A stretch of DNA of 64,000 bases from CAYSPT01 sp964432985. GTDB taxonomy: Bacteria > Muiribacteriota > CAYSPT01. The stretch is from NCBI GenBank assembly GCA_964432985.1, contig CAYSPT010000007.1, positions 1 to 64,000 on the forward strand, read 5' to 3'. The notes under the pieces were generated by a model. The model had not been told where the DNA came from. It worked only from the letters and a program-made list of their open reading frames with translations, and ran no database searches. A program made the translations under genes and the position numbers. Numbering within the stretch: position 1 is the first letter of the stretch; each line of letters opens with the position of its first letter. Below, piece by piece: positions 24,563-33,397 of the stretch.

Positions 24563-25414
24563 CTACATATCTCCCTCGGTGTCCACACCAATCTTCTGAA
24601 CATCTTCGCCAGGCTGCACCTCTGACGGGGGCATGACTTCCCTCGTCTTCAGACCGGAACCGGCCAACAGTCCGGCATCCGCCCAGAGGCGTTCCACATA
24701 TTCCAGGGTGGAATCGTAATCGGCCTTGGCCTGCTCGAGTTTTTTCTTCTTGCCCAGCTTGTTCCAGAAGAAAATCCAGCTTGCGTCGTCATACTCCTGC
24801 TGGGCTTTGCGCAGCTTATGATCAGCACAGTTCAGGAGAAACTCACTGTGGTTCCTGAGTGAATTCTGCCACTTGTTCTTGCGGGCGGGCTTTCTCCAGA
24901 TCATGTATCCGCTGGTGTTCTGATAGACATCGTAATCGAAATCGACTTTCGCCTGGGAGAAGGCTTCAACTTTATCCAGGTACTCCTGCTTGGCCCGCTC
25001 CATCTCCTTCTTGCGGCTGGAGCGTGCAAACGGCCGGTACCAACCGGTGTCTTCGTAGCGCCGCTTGGCTTCCTGGTACTCTTCCAGGGCGCGCCCAATC
25101 TCGCGGGTCTTCAGGGCCACGTAGTTGGGGTTCATCTTGGGGTCGACCACGTCACCGATCTTGTTGATCTCGTCCACTATGGTCCGGCCTGAATCGATGA
25201 TATCACCCACGTCTTTTACCACGTCGCCGATTTTACCCGTGGTATCCTTGATCTGGTCCTTGGCACCCTCGTATTTTTTCTGGATCTCGACTTCTTTCTG
25301 CTTGTCGATGTGACCGCCGGTATCGGGATTTTGCGCCTGTTTGTCCTTGCAGCCAACCAGCGAAAAAGCCACTACCAGAACCAGTACTAACGTCAGAACT
25401 CTTCTCATTTTCAT
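24563..25414 (-). CDS. Helical lipoprotein, paralogue B of a duplicated pair
   Basis: A 283-residue protein whose N-terminus ends in a lipobox (SLVGC at residues 18-22), so it is probably lipid-anchored. Its paralogue at 23615 has a signal peptidase I site instead. After a short linker the sequence matches the paralogue closely: DTTGKIGDVVKDVGDI, DPKMNPNYVALK, DTGWYRPFARSSRKK and MIWRKPARKNKWQNSLRNH. It has the same three aromatic-basic helical blocks, ending in WIFFWNKLGKKKKLEQAK. GGAGG lies seven bases before the ATG. It has its own terminator. No family is recognised. A periplasmic scaffold or membrane-attached role is a guess from the helical, charged composition. Confidence 0.82.
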   Translation of the reverse strand: MKMRRVLTLVLVLVVAFSLVGCKDKQAQNPDTGGHIDKQKEVEIQKKYEGAKDQIKDTTGKIGDVVKDVGDIIDSGRTIVDEINKIGDVVDPKMNPNYVALKTREIGRALEEYQEAKRRYEDTGWYRPFARSSRKKEMERAKQEYLDKVEAFSQAKVDFDYDVYQNTSGYMIWRKPARKNKWQNSLRNHSEFLLNCADHKLRKAQQEYDDASWIFFWNKLGKKKKLEQAKADYDSTLEYVERLWADAGLLAGSGLKTREVMPPSEVQPGEDVQKIGVDTEGDM

Positions 25415-25449
25415 AAAAAACCCTCCTTTTTAATGTCGCTTCATTCACT

Positions 25450-25479
25450 GTATAGGGCAGCTCCACCTGGAATGTTACA
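25450..25479 (-). promoter_or_regulatory. Conserved promoter-like boxes upstream of paralogue B
   Basis: TGTAAC (25474-25479) and TATAC (25450-25454), 19 bases apart on the minus strand, match the arrangement upstream of paralogue A. Confidence 0.45.
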
Positions 25480-25530
25480 GAACGGTGAACATTTTTTTTC
25501 TTTTTTTCAAAAGATTTATATGCATATGTA

Positions 25531-25565
25531 AAACCGGGCAGTCAGGTAAATCCGACCACCCGGTT
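25531..25565 (-). terminator. Terminator after the clostripain-type gene
   Basis: Arms AACCGGG (25532-25538) and CCCGGTT (25559-25565), with a partly paired interior, are followed on the minus strand by TTTT. The hairpin lies about 45 bases past the stop codon of the peptidase gene. Confidence 0.65.
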
Positions 25566-25608
25566 AACTTTTTAAGCAGGTTAATTTTGTAAGTGCACCC
25601 TACAAGCT

Positions 25609-28182
25609 TTACCGGCCGAGTTTGTTCAGCCTGACCGCCCGTTCGCTTAACTCAAGGCTCATTACTTCACCGGTCATCACCTGACCCACAACCCGCTCGT
25701 TCACAAAGCACAGAGCCGATCTGAAAGCCCTGGCGTCATGTTCCGGCAGCATCTCGACATACTCGATGAAAGAATCGAGTTTATCCAGGCTGCCCTGATC
25801 TAAATCGGAAATGACTTCGGAGGCTATACTCTGTGCGATCCTGGAAACAGCGTCAACGTCGGATGATTCCATATCCAGACCCCGCAGTGCGTCCATCTGG
25901 TCGCGCAGGCAGCCGCAGAGCATGAGCGCCGCGGTGCCGAGTATGTCCTGACGGGAGATTTCATCCGCCACCGCCTCGAGACCGAAAGCCAGGTAAACGA
26001 CCTTGTATCCGGCCTGGTTGAGGAAGATACCGGCGGTTCCGCTGCTGCTGATCCCCCGGGCCTCTGCGGCGTCGGGTTTCTCCGCTGTGGCCGGATAGCT
26101 GATGGTCCTCGTCCCGGCAACATAGGAGAATATGGGGACCGCGTTTCCGACAGGATCGATTTCGTCCGGCCAGCGTTGGTTGTCCGCACCGTCGCCGCCC
26201 GCGATGGCGAAGGAAAGCCCGTTGAAGTTGGAGTCCTGGGCACCGGTTATCGAGTGGATGCCGGTGCTGTCCTGAACGTACTTGGCGCTGAGGTATTCCT
26301 TGTAAAATACGGTATTTTTGGTACCGTACCCGATATCCTGGCCGGAGATGAACAGCTTGCCGCCGCTTTCCAGAAAGTCGATCATGGCGTTCTGCTCGTC
26401 TTCGTAAATGCGGCCTCCGGCGTTATTGTCCGGGCACGACCTGATGACCAGTCCACCCAGGTACTGGCTGAGGATAGCGCCCTTGATGGTGCCTTCCTCT
26501 TCCACGTCCCACACATCGTAATTCATGGCCAGGTCGTCCAGGGTCCGGGTGAAGTACCCGGCCTCGGGCTTGGTGATGTCTTTCACGATGAGCAGTGTAC
26601 TGGTTGTCACCTCGAAGGGTTTGCGGACCACGACGGCTTTCATGCTGCTGTCGGCTTCCTCACCCGCGTCTTTGGCTGTCACGGTAAGCTCGATCCTCCG
26701 GTTTACCGGGCAGGTAGATGATACCTCCGCCGCCAGACCGGTTACCTCGACGGTGCCGGGCCCCGCTATGGTTCCGGTGGGGACCGAAGCGGTGGTGATG
26801 GCCAGGTTGCTGTCGCCGCACGTTAGTTCGATAGCAGCGTTGTTGGCTGTGACACCGCCGTTATTGGCCACCTTTACCGTAATCGAGATGCTTTCACCGG
26901 GAGCGACCTTACCGTCGCCGTCGGTGTCAACCACCTGGATGCTCTTGATCTTCAGCACCGGGAACGGCGGGTAGAACATGGCGGTCAGAAAGTCTTCCCA
27001 TCGGGTGGCGCCGCAAAACGCCAGCTCGGCATACTCGGGCCGGTACTGGTTTTTGCGGGGGATGTAGATGGAAAGCCCGGTGGTGTTCTTATAGCTGCTT
27101 CCGCCGGTGCAGTTGGCGATGATAGCGTCATTGTACGCCGCCTGAAGCGTCTGGACTGCGGCGGAAAGGTCGCTGCCGGGAAACTTCTGGGCGATGAGCT
27201 TGGCGAAGTGCCCCAGGTCCTTGTACTCTGAGTAGTAGAACTTCTGGGTGCTGTTGATACAGGCCTCTATTTTATTCACCTGGCGGAGGTTGTCGATCAA
27301 TGAGCCGGCGAAACCGTCGATGGCCGCCACCAGGGCGTCCAGCTTGGAACAGTCGATAGCCGACTGGGTGGAGGCTTTGTTGCCCTGGGAACCGCCGCTG
27401 TACGATTCCACGTAGGTCTCGGCGATGACCTGCCCGAGTTCATGGGCATCCATGTCCGGGTCGGCGGCCAGGGGGCCCAGGAAATCCTCATAGGGCCAGC
27501 CGTCGAAGGGCTCTGTTTCCTCGGAGGCTACACAGACATCGACGTAGTTGCGGAACTGGTAGCTTACTTCCACCATCTGCATCAGGCAGGCGTCCATCCC
27601 GAGAATATCGACTTTCTGTCCACCCAGGGAAGAGCTGATAATTCCCAGGGCTTCCTCCAGGTCCTGCACCGTCAGGTGGCTGCCGTCGGTGTCATCGTAC
27701 GAGATCCCCTTGAAGAGAGGCTGCTCGACGTTCTCGCGCCAGCCGGCCCCGTGGTTCCAGACCACCAATACGTACCGCTCGGCCGGGTAATTGGTAATCC
27801 CCCACTGGGCAAAATCAACCAGTGAACTCACCGTACCCATGTCAACCTCACCGCAGTTCTGCACCATGGGGGAAGTCATCTTGTAAGGTTTGCTATCCTT
27901 CTCTACGTAGAAACGGCGGGTGCCGGTCCAGTTGCCGTGCGAGGAGTCGTGACCGCTCACCCTGTCCAGCTGGGCCACTACGTTCACATCGGAGGTCGAT
28001 CCGACCTTTTCCATTTCGTTAATATCATCAATACCGGCGGCTTCCAGGTTGTTGTCGGCGTTGATAAACACCATGACCGTCCACTTCTTGGCGTCGGCCA
28101 TGGCCGGACGTTGAAAACCGGCCACCATCATTACGACAGCCAGCAGCGCCGTCCAGAGAAACACGTTTCGAGACTTCATCAT
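25609..28182 (-). CDS. Secreted clostripain-family (C11) cysteine peptidase with C-terminal extensions
   Basis: About 857 residues. A signal peptide (cleavage near MADA) precedes a C11 peptidase domain (about 32-400). This starts with KKWTVMVFINADNNLE and has the catalytic dyad H144 in WNHGAG and C199 in GMDACLMQ. C11 enzymes usually cleave after Arg or Lys and self-process. Next comes an immunoglobulin-like domain (about 425-545), opening with a DTDGDGKVAPGE calcium-type loop, then a GATase-like or Rossmann-like region with FLESGGKLFISGQDIGYG. The C-terminal 120 residues are helical. The start at 28182 has AAGGAG eight bases upstream. It is monocistronic with its own terminator. The long C-terminus distinguishes it from minimal clostripains. 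Confidence 0.9.
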   Translation of the reverse strand: MMKSRNVFLWTALLAVVMMVAGFQRPAMADAKKWTVMVFINADNNLEAAGIDDINEMEKVGSTSDVNVVAQLDRVSGHDSSHGNWTGTRRFYVEKDSKPYKMTSPMVQNCGEVDMGTVSSLVDFAQWGITNYPAERYVLVVWNHGAGWRENVEQPLFKGISYDDTDGSHLTVQDLEEALGIISSSLGGQKVDILGMDACLMQMVEVSYQFRNYVDVCVASEETEPFDGWPYEDFLGPLAADPDMDAHELGQVIAETYVESYSGGSQGNKASTQSAIDCSKLDALVAAIDGFAGSLIDNLRQVNKIEACINSTQKFYYSEYKDLGHFAKLIAQKFPGSDLSAAVQTLQAAYNDAIIANCTGGSSYKNTTGLSIYIPRKNQYRPEYAELAFCGATRWEDFLTAMFYPPFPVLKIKSIQVVDTDGDGKVAPGESISITVKVANNGGVTANNAAIELTCGDSNLAITTASVPTGTIAGPGTVEVTGLAAEVSSTCPVNRRIELTVTAKDAGEEADSSMKAVVVRKPFEVTTSTLLIVKDITKPEAGYFTRTLDDLAMNYDVWDVEEEGTIKGAILSQYLGGLVIRSCPDNNAGGRIYEDEQNAMIDFLESGGKLFISGQDIGYGTKNTVFYKEYLSAKYVQDSTGIHSITGAQDSNFNGLSFAIAGGDGADNQRWPDEIDPVGNAVPIFSYVAGTRTISYPATAEKPDAAEARGISSSGTAGIFLNQAGYKVVYLAFGLEAVADEISRQDILGTAALMLCGCLRDQMDALRGLDMESSDVDAVSRIAQSIASEVISDLDQGSLDKLDSFIEYVEMLPEHDARAFRSALCFVNERVVGQVMTGEVMSLELSERAVRLNKLGR

Positions 28183-28304
28183 CCCTACCACTCCTTATAT
28201 ATGTGTAATTGCGGGCTGCTCACACGAGCAACGTTATAGTATAAGGATCATTTGTCATTAACTCCACTTACAAGTTGCTTACAAGTTTTTTGTGATCCGT
28301 TGTC

Positions 28305-28333
28305 TTGACGTCCACCGGTCAAGGTGGTATGCT
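28305..28333 (+). promoter_or_regulatory. Sigma70-type promoter of the P5C dehydrogenase gene
   Basis: TTGACG (28305-28310) and TATGCT (28328-28333) are exactly 17 bases apart. Transcription would start near 28340. Just upstream, CTTACAAGTT is repeated twice with an 11-base period (about 28267-28287), which could be a regulator site. Confidence 0.7.
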
Positions 28334-28393
28334 ATCGGGCTTTTTCAGCAGGAGAAAATGAATTTAATTACTAAATCGATTGGAGTGATTTTT

Positions 28394-30025
28394 GTGCGAG
28401 AAGGAAAATTTACCGTTCCGGTTCCTCACAATGAACCGGTACTTTCTTTTGTTCCTGGCTCACCCGAGCGTGAAGAACTGAAGAAAGCAATCAAGACGAT
28501 GAGGAATGAGGAAATTGAAATACCTCTCATCATCGGGGGGAAAGAGATCAAAACCGGAAAGTTCGCCGACTGCCGCTGTCCACACGAGCACAAGCATCTT
28601 CTGGGCCGTTATCACAAGGCCGGCGACAAAGAGATCAAAATGGCCATACAGGCTTCACTCGACGCCCAGGAAATGTGGAGGAAAATGCACTGGAGAGACC
28701 GGGTGTCCATTTTTCTGAAAGCCGCGGAACTCCTGGCCGGCCCCTGGCGGGCCAGGACCAATGCCGCGACCATGCTGGGGCAGAGCAAAAACGTGTTCCA
28801 GGCCGAAATTGACAGCGCCTGTGAAATTATCGATTTCTGGCGTTTCAACAGCTATTACGCCCAGAAGATCTACGAGGAGCAGCCGAATTCTTCCAAGAGC
28901 ATCTGGAATTTCGTTGAGCAGCGGCCGCTGGAAGGCTTCATCTTCGCGGTGACGCCGTTCAATTTCACTTCCATTGCGGGGAACCTGCCGACGTCACCGG
29001 CCATGGTAGGTAACACCGTGGTGTGGAAGCCGGCCAGTTCAGCGGTTTACTCGGCCTACTATATGATGAAGCTCTGGGAGGAAGCGGGACTTCCCCCCGG
29101 AGTCATTAACTTAATTCCCTGCTCCGGCGCCGCCATGGGCGACACGGTGATCACCCACCCGAACCTGGCAGGTGTTCATTTTACCGGAAGCACTCCCGTT
29201 TTCCAGGGAATGTGGGAAAGCATCGGCAAGAATATTGCCAATTACAAATCCTATCCCCGGATTGTCGGGGAGACCGGCGGCAAGAACTTCGTCCTTGCCC
29301 ACACCAGTGCTGACAAGGAAGCTCTGGTTACCGCGCTGGTACGCGGCGCTTATGAGTACCAGGGGCAGAAATGCTCTGCGGCGTCCCGGGCCTATATTCC
29401 TTATTCCATGTGGCCCACAGTGAAGGAACAGCTTATAGAAGCAGTAAAGTCTATTAAGATGGGTCCGGTAGAAGACTTCCGCAATTTCGTCAATGCCGTT
29501 ATCGACCAGTCCGCTTATAACGACATCAAAGGGTATATCGACTGGGCAAAGGAATCCGGGGACATCGAGATCCTGGCTGGCGGTACCTGCGATGACAGCG
29601 AGGGATATTTCATCGAACCGACACTCTGCCTGAGCAAGACACCCAAGTCGAAAATCATGGAAGAAGAGATATTCGGCCCGGTGTTGACAGTATATATCTA
29701 TCAGGACGACAAGTTCGATGAAGTCCTAAAACTGGTGGACGAAACCTCTATTTACGCGTTGACCGGGGCAGTGTTCGCCAATGACCGACGGATCATCGCC
29801 CAGGCAAGCGAAGCACTGGTCAACTCGTCGGGGAATTTCTACATCAACGATAAGCCTACCGGTGCCGTGGTGGGGCAGCAGCCATTCGGCGGCGCCCGGG
29901 CGTCGGGAACCAACGACAAAGCCGGCAGCGCCCTCAACCTGATGAGATGGCTGTCCATCCGCTCCGTCAAGGAGAATTTCAACCCGCCCCGCAGCTACCG
30001 CTACCCATTCATGGACGGCAAGTAG
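28394..30025 (+). CDS. L-glutamate gamma-semialdehyde (delta-1-pyrroline-5-carboxylate) dehydrogenase
   Basis: An aldehyde dehydrogenase that oxidises glutamate semialdehyde, from proline or arginine breakdown, to glutamate with NAD+. The 543-residue length and the segments FAVTPFNFTSIAGNLP, HFTGSTPVF, ETGGKNF (catalytic Glu near 293) and GQKCSAASRAY (catalytic Cys near 327) match the monofunctional ALDH4A1-like group. The N-terminus VPVPHNEPVLSFVPGSPE also fits that group. I chose a GTG start at 28394 with TGGAG eight bases upstream, because the protein then begins where family members do; an ATG at 28358 is the alternative. It stands alone behind its own promoter and ends at a strong terminator. 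No proline dehydrogenase gene is adjacent. Confidence 0.94.
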   Translation: MREGKFTVPVPHNEPVLSFVPGSPEREELKKAIKTMRNEEIEIPLIIGGKEIKTGKFADCRCPHEHKHLLGRYHKAGDKEIKMAIQASLDAQEMWRKMHWRDRVSIFLKAAELLAGPWRARTNAATMLGQSKNVFQAEIDSACEIIDFWRFNSYYAQKIYEEQPNSSKSIWNFVEQRPLEGFIFAVTPFNFTSIAGNLPTSPAMVGNTVVWKPASSAVYSAYYMMKLWEEAGLPPGVINLIPCSGAAMGDTVITHPNLAGVHFTGSTPVFQGMWESIGKNIANYKSYPRIVGETGGKNFVLAHTSADKEALVTALVRGAYEYQGQKCSAASRAYIPYSMWPTVKEQLIEAVKSIKMGPVEDFRNFVNAVIDQSAYNDIKGYIDWAKESGDIEILAGGTCDDSEGYFIEPTLCLSKTPKSKIMEEEIFGPVLTVYIYQDDKFDEVLKLVDETSIYALTGAVFANDRRIIAQASEALVNSSGNFYINDKPTGAVVGQQPFGGARASGTNDKAGSALNLMRWLSIRSVKENFNPPRSYRYPFMDGK

Positions 30026-30087
30026 GAGCCAAAGAGGCCCGCTTGTTTACAGGCACGCCTGCTGCGGGCTAGAAAGCCAATTGCACA

Positions 30088-30127
30088 AACACCTGTCCGG
30101 AAACCTCACCCGGACAGGTGTTTTGTT
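30088..30127 (+). terminator. Strong intrinsic terminator after the P5C dehydrogenase gene
   Basis: A perfect 13-bp stem AACACCTGTCCGG with an eight-base loop runs into TTTTGTTGTG. Its position between convergent genes suggests it also protects the leftward gene. Confidence 0.9.
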
Positions 30128-30157
30128 GTGCCTAGACATTTTGTTACCATTTTTGTG

Positions 30158-31825
30158 TTACAGGAAAAAGGCGACAAACATGATAATGAGAACAATAAGT
30201 GCCAAACCGATGGATATAAGGGCGATTCTCACATAAGTACCCAGTGAAGATAGTGACTGATCGTAGACATTCGGATCCCGTTCGATCCAGACCATATCGA
30301 GTTCATAAATGACGGCATAAGCGACTACTTTATCGGTCAAGGCAATTTTTACAACAACGTGGTCGGGCTGAGATTCCTGTCTGAAGATCATCAGAACTTC
30401 CCCAGGCATTTTCACTCCATGCCTTCTGAAGGCCACAACCCTGGTTTTTTTCTTGAGATCTTTAGCCGGCACACCATTCATCGGGTCGAGCCCCAGTTCG
30501 ACATCCCCGTCACCGCCTTTAAGAACACTTATCTCCTTGCGGGCCGATTCCCAGGCTTTGCGGTCTTCCCGTAAATTCTGCTGCTCCCTGCGTTTTCTAA
30601 TCTTTTCATCTTCTTGTTGCCTGATCTGCTTCTGCAATCGATTCCGGTCTTCCTGTTTCTGTCTCTCCAGATCCAGTTTTTTCTTTGCTGCTGCTCGCAG
30701 CATCTTTTGCTCTTCCTGCTTCCTTATTGCCCGGGCTTTTTTCTGCTTTTCGTCCTGCTTCCTCAGCTTTTCTCCTTCTTCTCTCCACCATTTTTCATTA
30801 TCGATTTTCAGCCGTTCTTCTTTCCTCAACCGCTCCCCTGTTTTCTGCCTCTCTGCGGCCTTTTGAACCCGTGCTTTCGTGCGGTTGCTCTCTGGCATGT
30901 TCCCCGCATTGCTCTTTCGTTGTTTTGGAGAGGAGGGGCGGTTCAGCAGTTCTTCAATTTTACGCTTTTCCTCTTCTATTCTGCGTTTTTGCTCTGCTTC
31001 AATTTTCTTGCGCGCTCTTTTCTGCTCCTGCTTCCAATTCTCCTCTTGCGTTTTCCATTTTTCCTCATCTGATTTTCCTGCAACAGTTTTCTTCTCCCGG
31101 CTCTTCCCGCCGGTTTGCCTTTTCAACAGTTCTTCTATTTTGCGTTTTTCTGCTTCAATTTTCTTCCGGACTTCTTCTCTTCTCCGTTTTTCTTCTCCGC
31201 TTAGGGTATCCTTCTGTTCAGTGGTTTCATCATCCTGTTCAGTGGTTTCATCATCCTGTTCTTCGGGTTCTTCTTCACTCACTTCTGACTCTTTGGGTGC
31301 TTCCTCTGTTACATCCTCCATTTCTTTTGCGGTTTGGTGTTCTCCTTCGGTATCTTCGCGCTCACTGCGTCCCACCATGGCGAGAATCTCTGTCGTTGAC
31401 TGTGGACTCAACTCGAAACCGGACTCTACAAACAGTTCTCCTGAAGGGAAAACAACGGCTAGTTCTTCCTGGAGAAATCTATTGAATTTTTCACCGAAGC
31501 TCATACTTCCGAACTCACCCAGTACCTCCATCAAGCGTGTAATTCTCTCCGGGTAGTCCGATTCCAGTTGCCACATGACTTTGTTTGCTAAATCGATATG
31601 CGCCGCATCACTAACCAGTTTGGTTTCCCGTCTGACAATCGCCATGAAATTCTGCCATGGAGTCTTCGGATCGAACAGTTCGGCAAATCTCGTGGAGTAG
31701 GAGTACATTGTGGGATAACAGACATAGGTTTTCTTCTTCACGTTATCGCCGATAAGTAAAAAGACACCTAAAAGATTGCTGTTTTGATCTTCGAACTTGA
31801 CCTTAGCAACAAATGAAAATTCCAT
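30158..31825 (-). CDS. Tail-anchored membrane protein with long charged coiled-coil insert
   Basis: A 555-residue protein with three parts. The N-terminal domain (about 1-150) starts FSFVAKVKFEDQNSNLLGV and contains TPWQNFMAIVRRE. A very charged Glu/Lys/Arg/Gln coiled-coil region follows (about 165-430), with two near-copies of an IEAEKRKIEELLKR segment and an acidic DDETTEQ tandem repeat. A small C-terminal beta domain (DPMNGVPAKDL onward) leads to a single terminal membrane helix. The N-terminal domain, the beta domain and the tail anchor all recur in the 299-residue protein at 48584, which lacks the coiled coil. There is no signal peptide, so the bulk should be cytoplasmic and anchored by its C-terminus. 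I do not recognise the family. Confidence 0.8.
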   Translation of the reverse strand: MEFSFVAKVKFEDQNSNLLGVFLLIGDNVKKKTYVCYPTMYSYSTRFAELFDPKTPWQNFMAIVRRETKLVSDAAHIDLANKVMWQLESDYPERITRLMEVLGEFGSMSFGEKFNRFLQEELAVVFPSGELFVESGFELSPQSTTEILAMVGRSEREDTEGEHQTAKEMEDVTEEAPKESEVSEEEPEEQDDETTEQDDETTEQKDTLSGEEKRRREEVRKKIEAEKRKIEELLKRQTGGKSREKKTVAGKSDEEKWKTQEENWKQEQKRARKKIEAEQKRRIEEEKRKIEELLNRPSSPKQRKSNAGNMPESNRTKARVQKAAERQKTGERLRKEERLKIDNEKWWREEGEKLRKQDEKQKKARAIRKQEEQKMLRAAAKKKLDLERQKQEDRNRLQKQIRQQEDEKIRKRREQQNLREDRKAWESARKEISVLKGGDGDVELGLDPMNGVPAKDLKKKTRVVAFRRHGVKMPGEVLMIFRQESQPDHVVVKIALTDKVVAYAVIYELDMVWIERDPNVYDQSLSSLGTYVRIALISIGLALIVLIIMFVAFFL

Positions 31826-32015
31826 GCCCAGTTAACTGCCCCCTGCTTATCTGTATAAATTGCATGCACTATACCTGTATCAAAAAGGGGGGCATATTTC
31901 AATACAGAATTGCATTGAAAGTAATAAAAATTTGATTCTGCATCTGCCACTTGTGTGTATACTGTGTATTCAAGAATGTCATCTTTCAATGTAAATATGG
32001 AGGTAACCAAAACGC

Positions 32016-32888
32016 ATGGACATCATCACCAAAACCATAGTGACCCATGAGTACTGTGATCTCGATGCCCTGTTGGCCGCGTTCCTGGTCGGTGAATTCC
32101 TCTGTCAGGGGAGTTACCATCTCAGGTTCTACCCGGCAAATACCGAACTGGACTTTATCAGTGAGGATTTTGATTTTGCGGTGGACTTTGGTAAACAATT
32201 TGACCCGAAACGGGGCTTGTTCGATCACCATCAGATATTCGAATTTGAAAGCGCCGTCAGCCTGATTCACACCTATCTGCGGGAAAAAAACATAGATACC
32301 AACCTGGAGCACCTGATTGATTATGTTCACTGGCAGGACCTTACCGGTAATGCCGTCAGGTATTTCACCAGTAAGAAACTGCCCCAGGTGGAAGTCATCT
32401 CGCTTCACAATGTTCTGGCTGCTCTCAGAGACAATGGGCTGAGTGACCAGGAAATATTCGGTATCTTCCGTATTATATTCCAGGCGCTGAGGAAACGACA
32501 GGAGAAGTGGTTGGCGACCAGGGACAATCTCCACAAGGTTTGTACATTGTTCAGTGAATGGATTGCCATTGTAAAAGAAGGGACTGGCGCGGAAACACCA
32601 TTTATATGGGAACATATGCCTAAGGTCAAAATTGTCATTTATAAAGACGGAAATAATCTTGGTGTAATCCGGCGTGACGGAGAGACAATAGATTTGCAGA
32701 GTCTGCGCGACCACATCAATGAGGAAGGGTGGTTTTATCACCTGTCCGGATTCATAGCCGCTCACGGAACCAGGAAGGCCATGTCCCGGAAAAAGTCACG
32801 CTACACCCCTGAAGACCTGGCCAGCATGGTCACCGATATATTCGGACCTGAGATACAATTGACCGAATCATCATTGAAAGAGCCGTAA
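32016..32888 (+). CDS. DHH/MYG1-like phosphoesterase-fold protein
   Basis: A 290-residue cytoplasmic protein. The N-terminal VTHEYCDLDALLAAFL and the later VDFGKQFDPKRGLFDHHQ (DHH at residues 70-72) follow the metal-binding pattern of the DHH superfamily. They are closest by eye to the UPF0160/MYG1 group, which also has a DPxxxxFDHHQ segment and a C-terminal LSGFIAAHGTRKA-like stretch. DHH proteins are metal-dependent phosphoesterases or exonucleases acting on nucleic acids or small nucleotides. The substrate here is unknown and the assignment to MYG1 is tentative. It is divergent from the coiled-coil protein gene and precedes the STAS gene, which has its own promoter. Confidence 0.72.
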   Translation: MDIITKTIVTHEYCDLDALLAAFLVGEFLCQGSYHLRFYPANTELDFISEDFDFAVDFGKQFDPKRGLFDHHQIFEFESAVSLIHTYLREKNIDTNLEHLIDYVHWQDLTGNAVRYFTSKKLPQVEVISLHNVLAALRDNGLSDQEIFGIFRIIFQALRKRQEKWLATRDNLHKVCTLFSEWIAIVKEGTGAETPFIWEHMPKVKIVIYKDGNNLGVIRRDGETIDLQSLRDHINEEGWFYHLSGFIAAHGTRKAMSRKKSRYTPEDLASMVTDIFGPEIQLTESSLKEP

Positions 32889-32912
32889 AACCAGTATGTT
32901 TGAAATCTCCAG

Positions 32913-32942
32913 TTGTCACACCGTTCACGATTGTCTTATAAT
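32913..32942 (+). promoter_or_regulatory. Sigma70-type promoter of the STAS gene
   Basis: TTGTCA (32913-32918) and a perfect TATAAT (32937-32942) are 18 bases apart. A small hairpin with 6-bp arms (ACCCAC/GTGGGT) lies in the presumed leader just downstream. Confidence 0.75.
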
Positions 32943-33010
32943 TTCAAAAGCTAACCCACTCAAGCAGCGTGGGTGTATGGATGCACAAGAGGAAGGAGTT
33001 GGCCCCAAGG

Positions 33011-33382
33011 ATGAAGCTCAGGATTAAAAAGCTGGAAGATGTGGCGGTTGTCGATACCGGTGGCGATATCCTGATGGTGGATGAAGACCAATTCAGGCAG
33101 GCCCTGCTGGGTCTGCTCAGCGAAGGTTGTTTGAATATAGTTGTCAATTTCGCCGAAACGGACTACCTCTGCAGCTCCAGCCTGGGCATACTGGCCATGA
33201 TCATCAAACGGGTCCGCGAACGAGGAGGAGACCTCAAACTGACCAATCTGAGCTCCAAGGTGCGGAAATTCTTCGAAGTGACCCGTCTGGAACAGATGCT
33301 GGAAATATTTGAATCTGTGGAGGAAGCAGTCAAATCCTTCAGGGTAGAGGACGAAGAAGAGGATCCGGAAGAACTGCCTTAG
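33011..33382 (+). CDS. STAS-domain anti-sigma factor antagonist homologue
   Basis: A single STAS domain of about 123 residues. The characteristic phosphorylation loop is visible as DYLCSSSLGILAMI, with serine at the expected position, preceded by the strand NIVVNFAET. The C-terminus is strongly acidic (EDEEEDPEELP). Such proteins act in partner-switching cascades: the unphosphorylated form binds an anti-sigma kinase and a SpoIIE-type phosphatase restores it. No HATPase-type anti-sigma kinase is in the window, but a PP2C/SpoIIE phosphatase is encoded at 53800. The start at 33011 has AAGGAG about 12 bases upstream; earlier ATGs in frame add only a short basic segment. It is convergent with the beta-barrel gene 15 bases downstream. 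Confidence 0.88.
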   Translation: MKLRIKKLEDVAVVDTGGDILMVDEDQFRQALLGLLSEGCLNIVVNFAETDYLCSSSLGILAMIIKRVRERGGDLKLTNLSSKVRKFFEVTRLEQMLEIFESVEEAVKSFRVEDEEEDPEELP

Positions 33383-33397
33383 CCCGGATTGTCCGTG

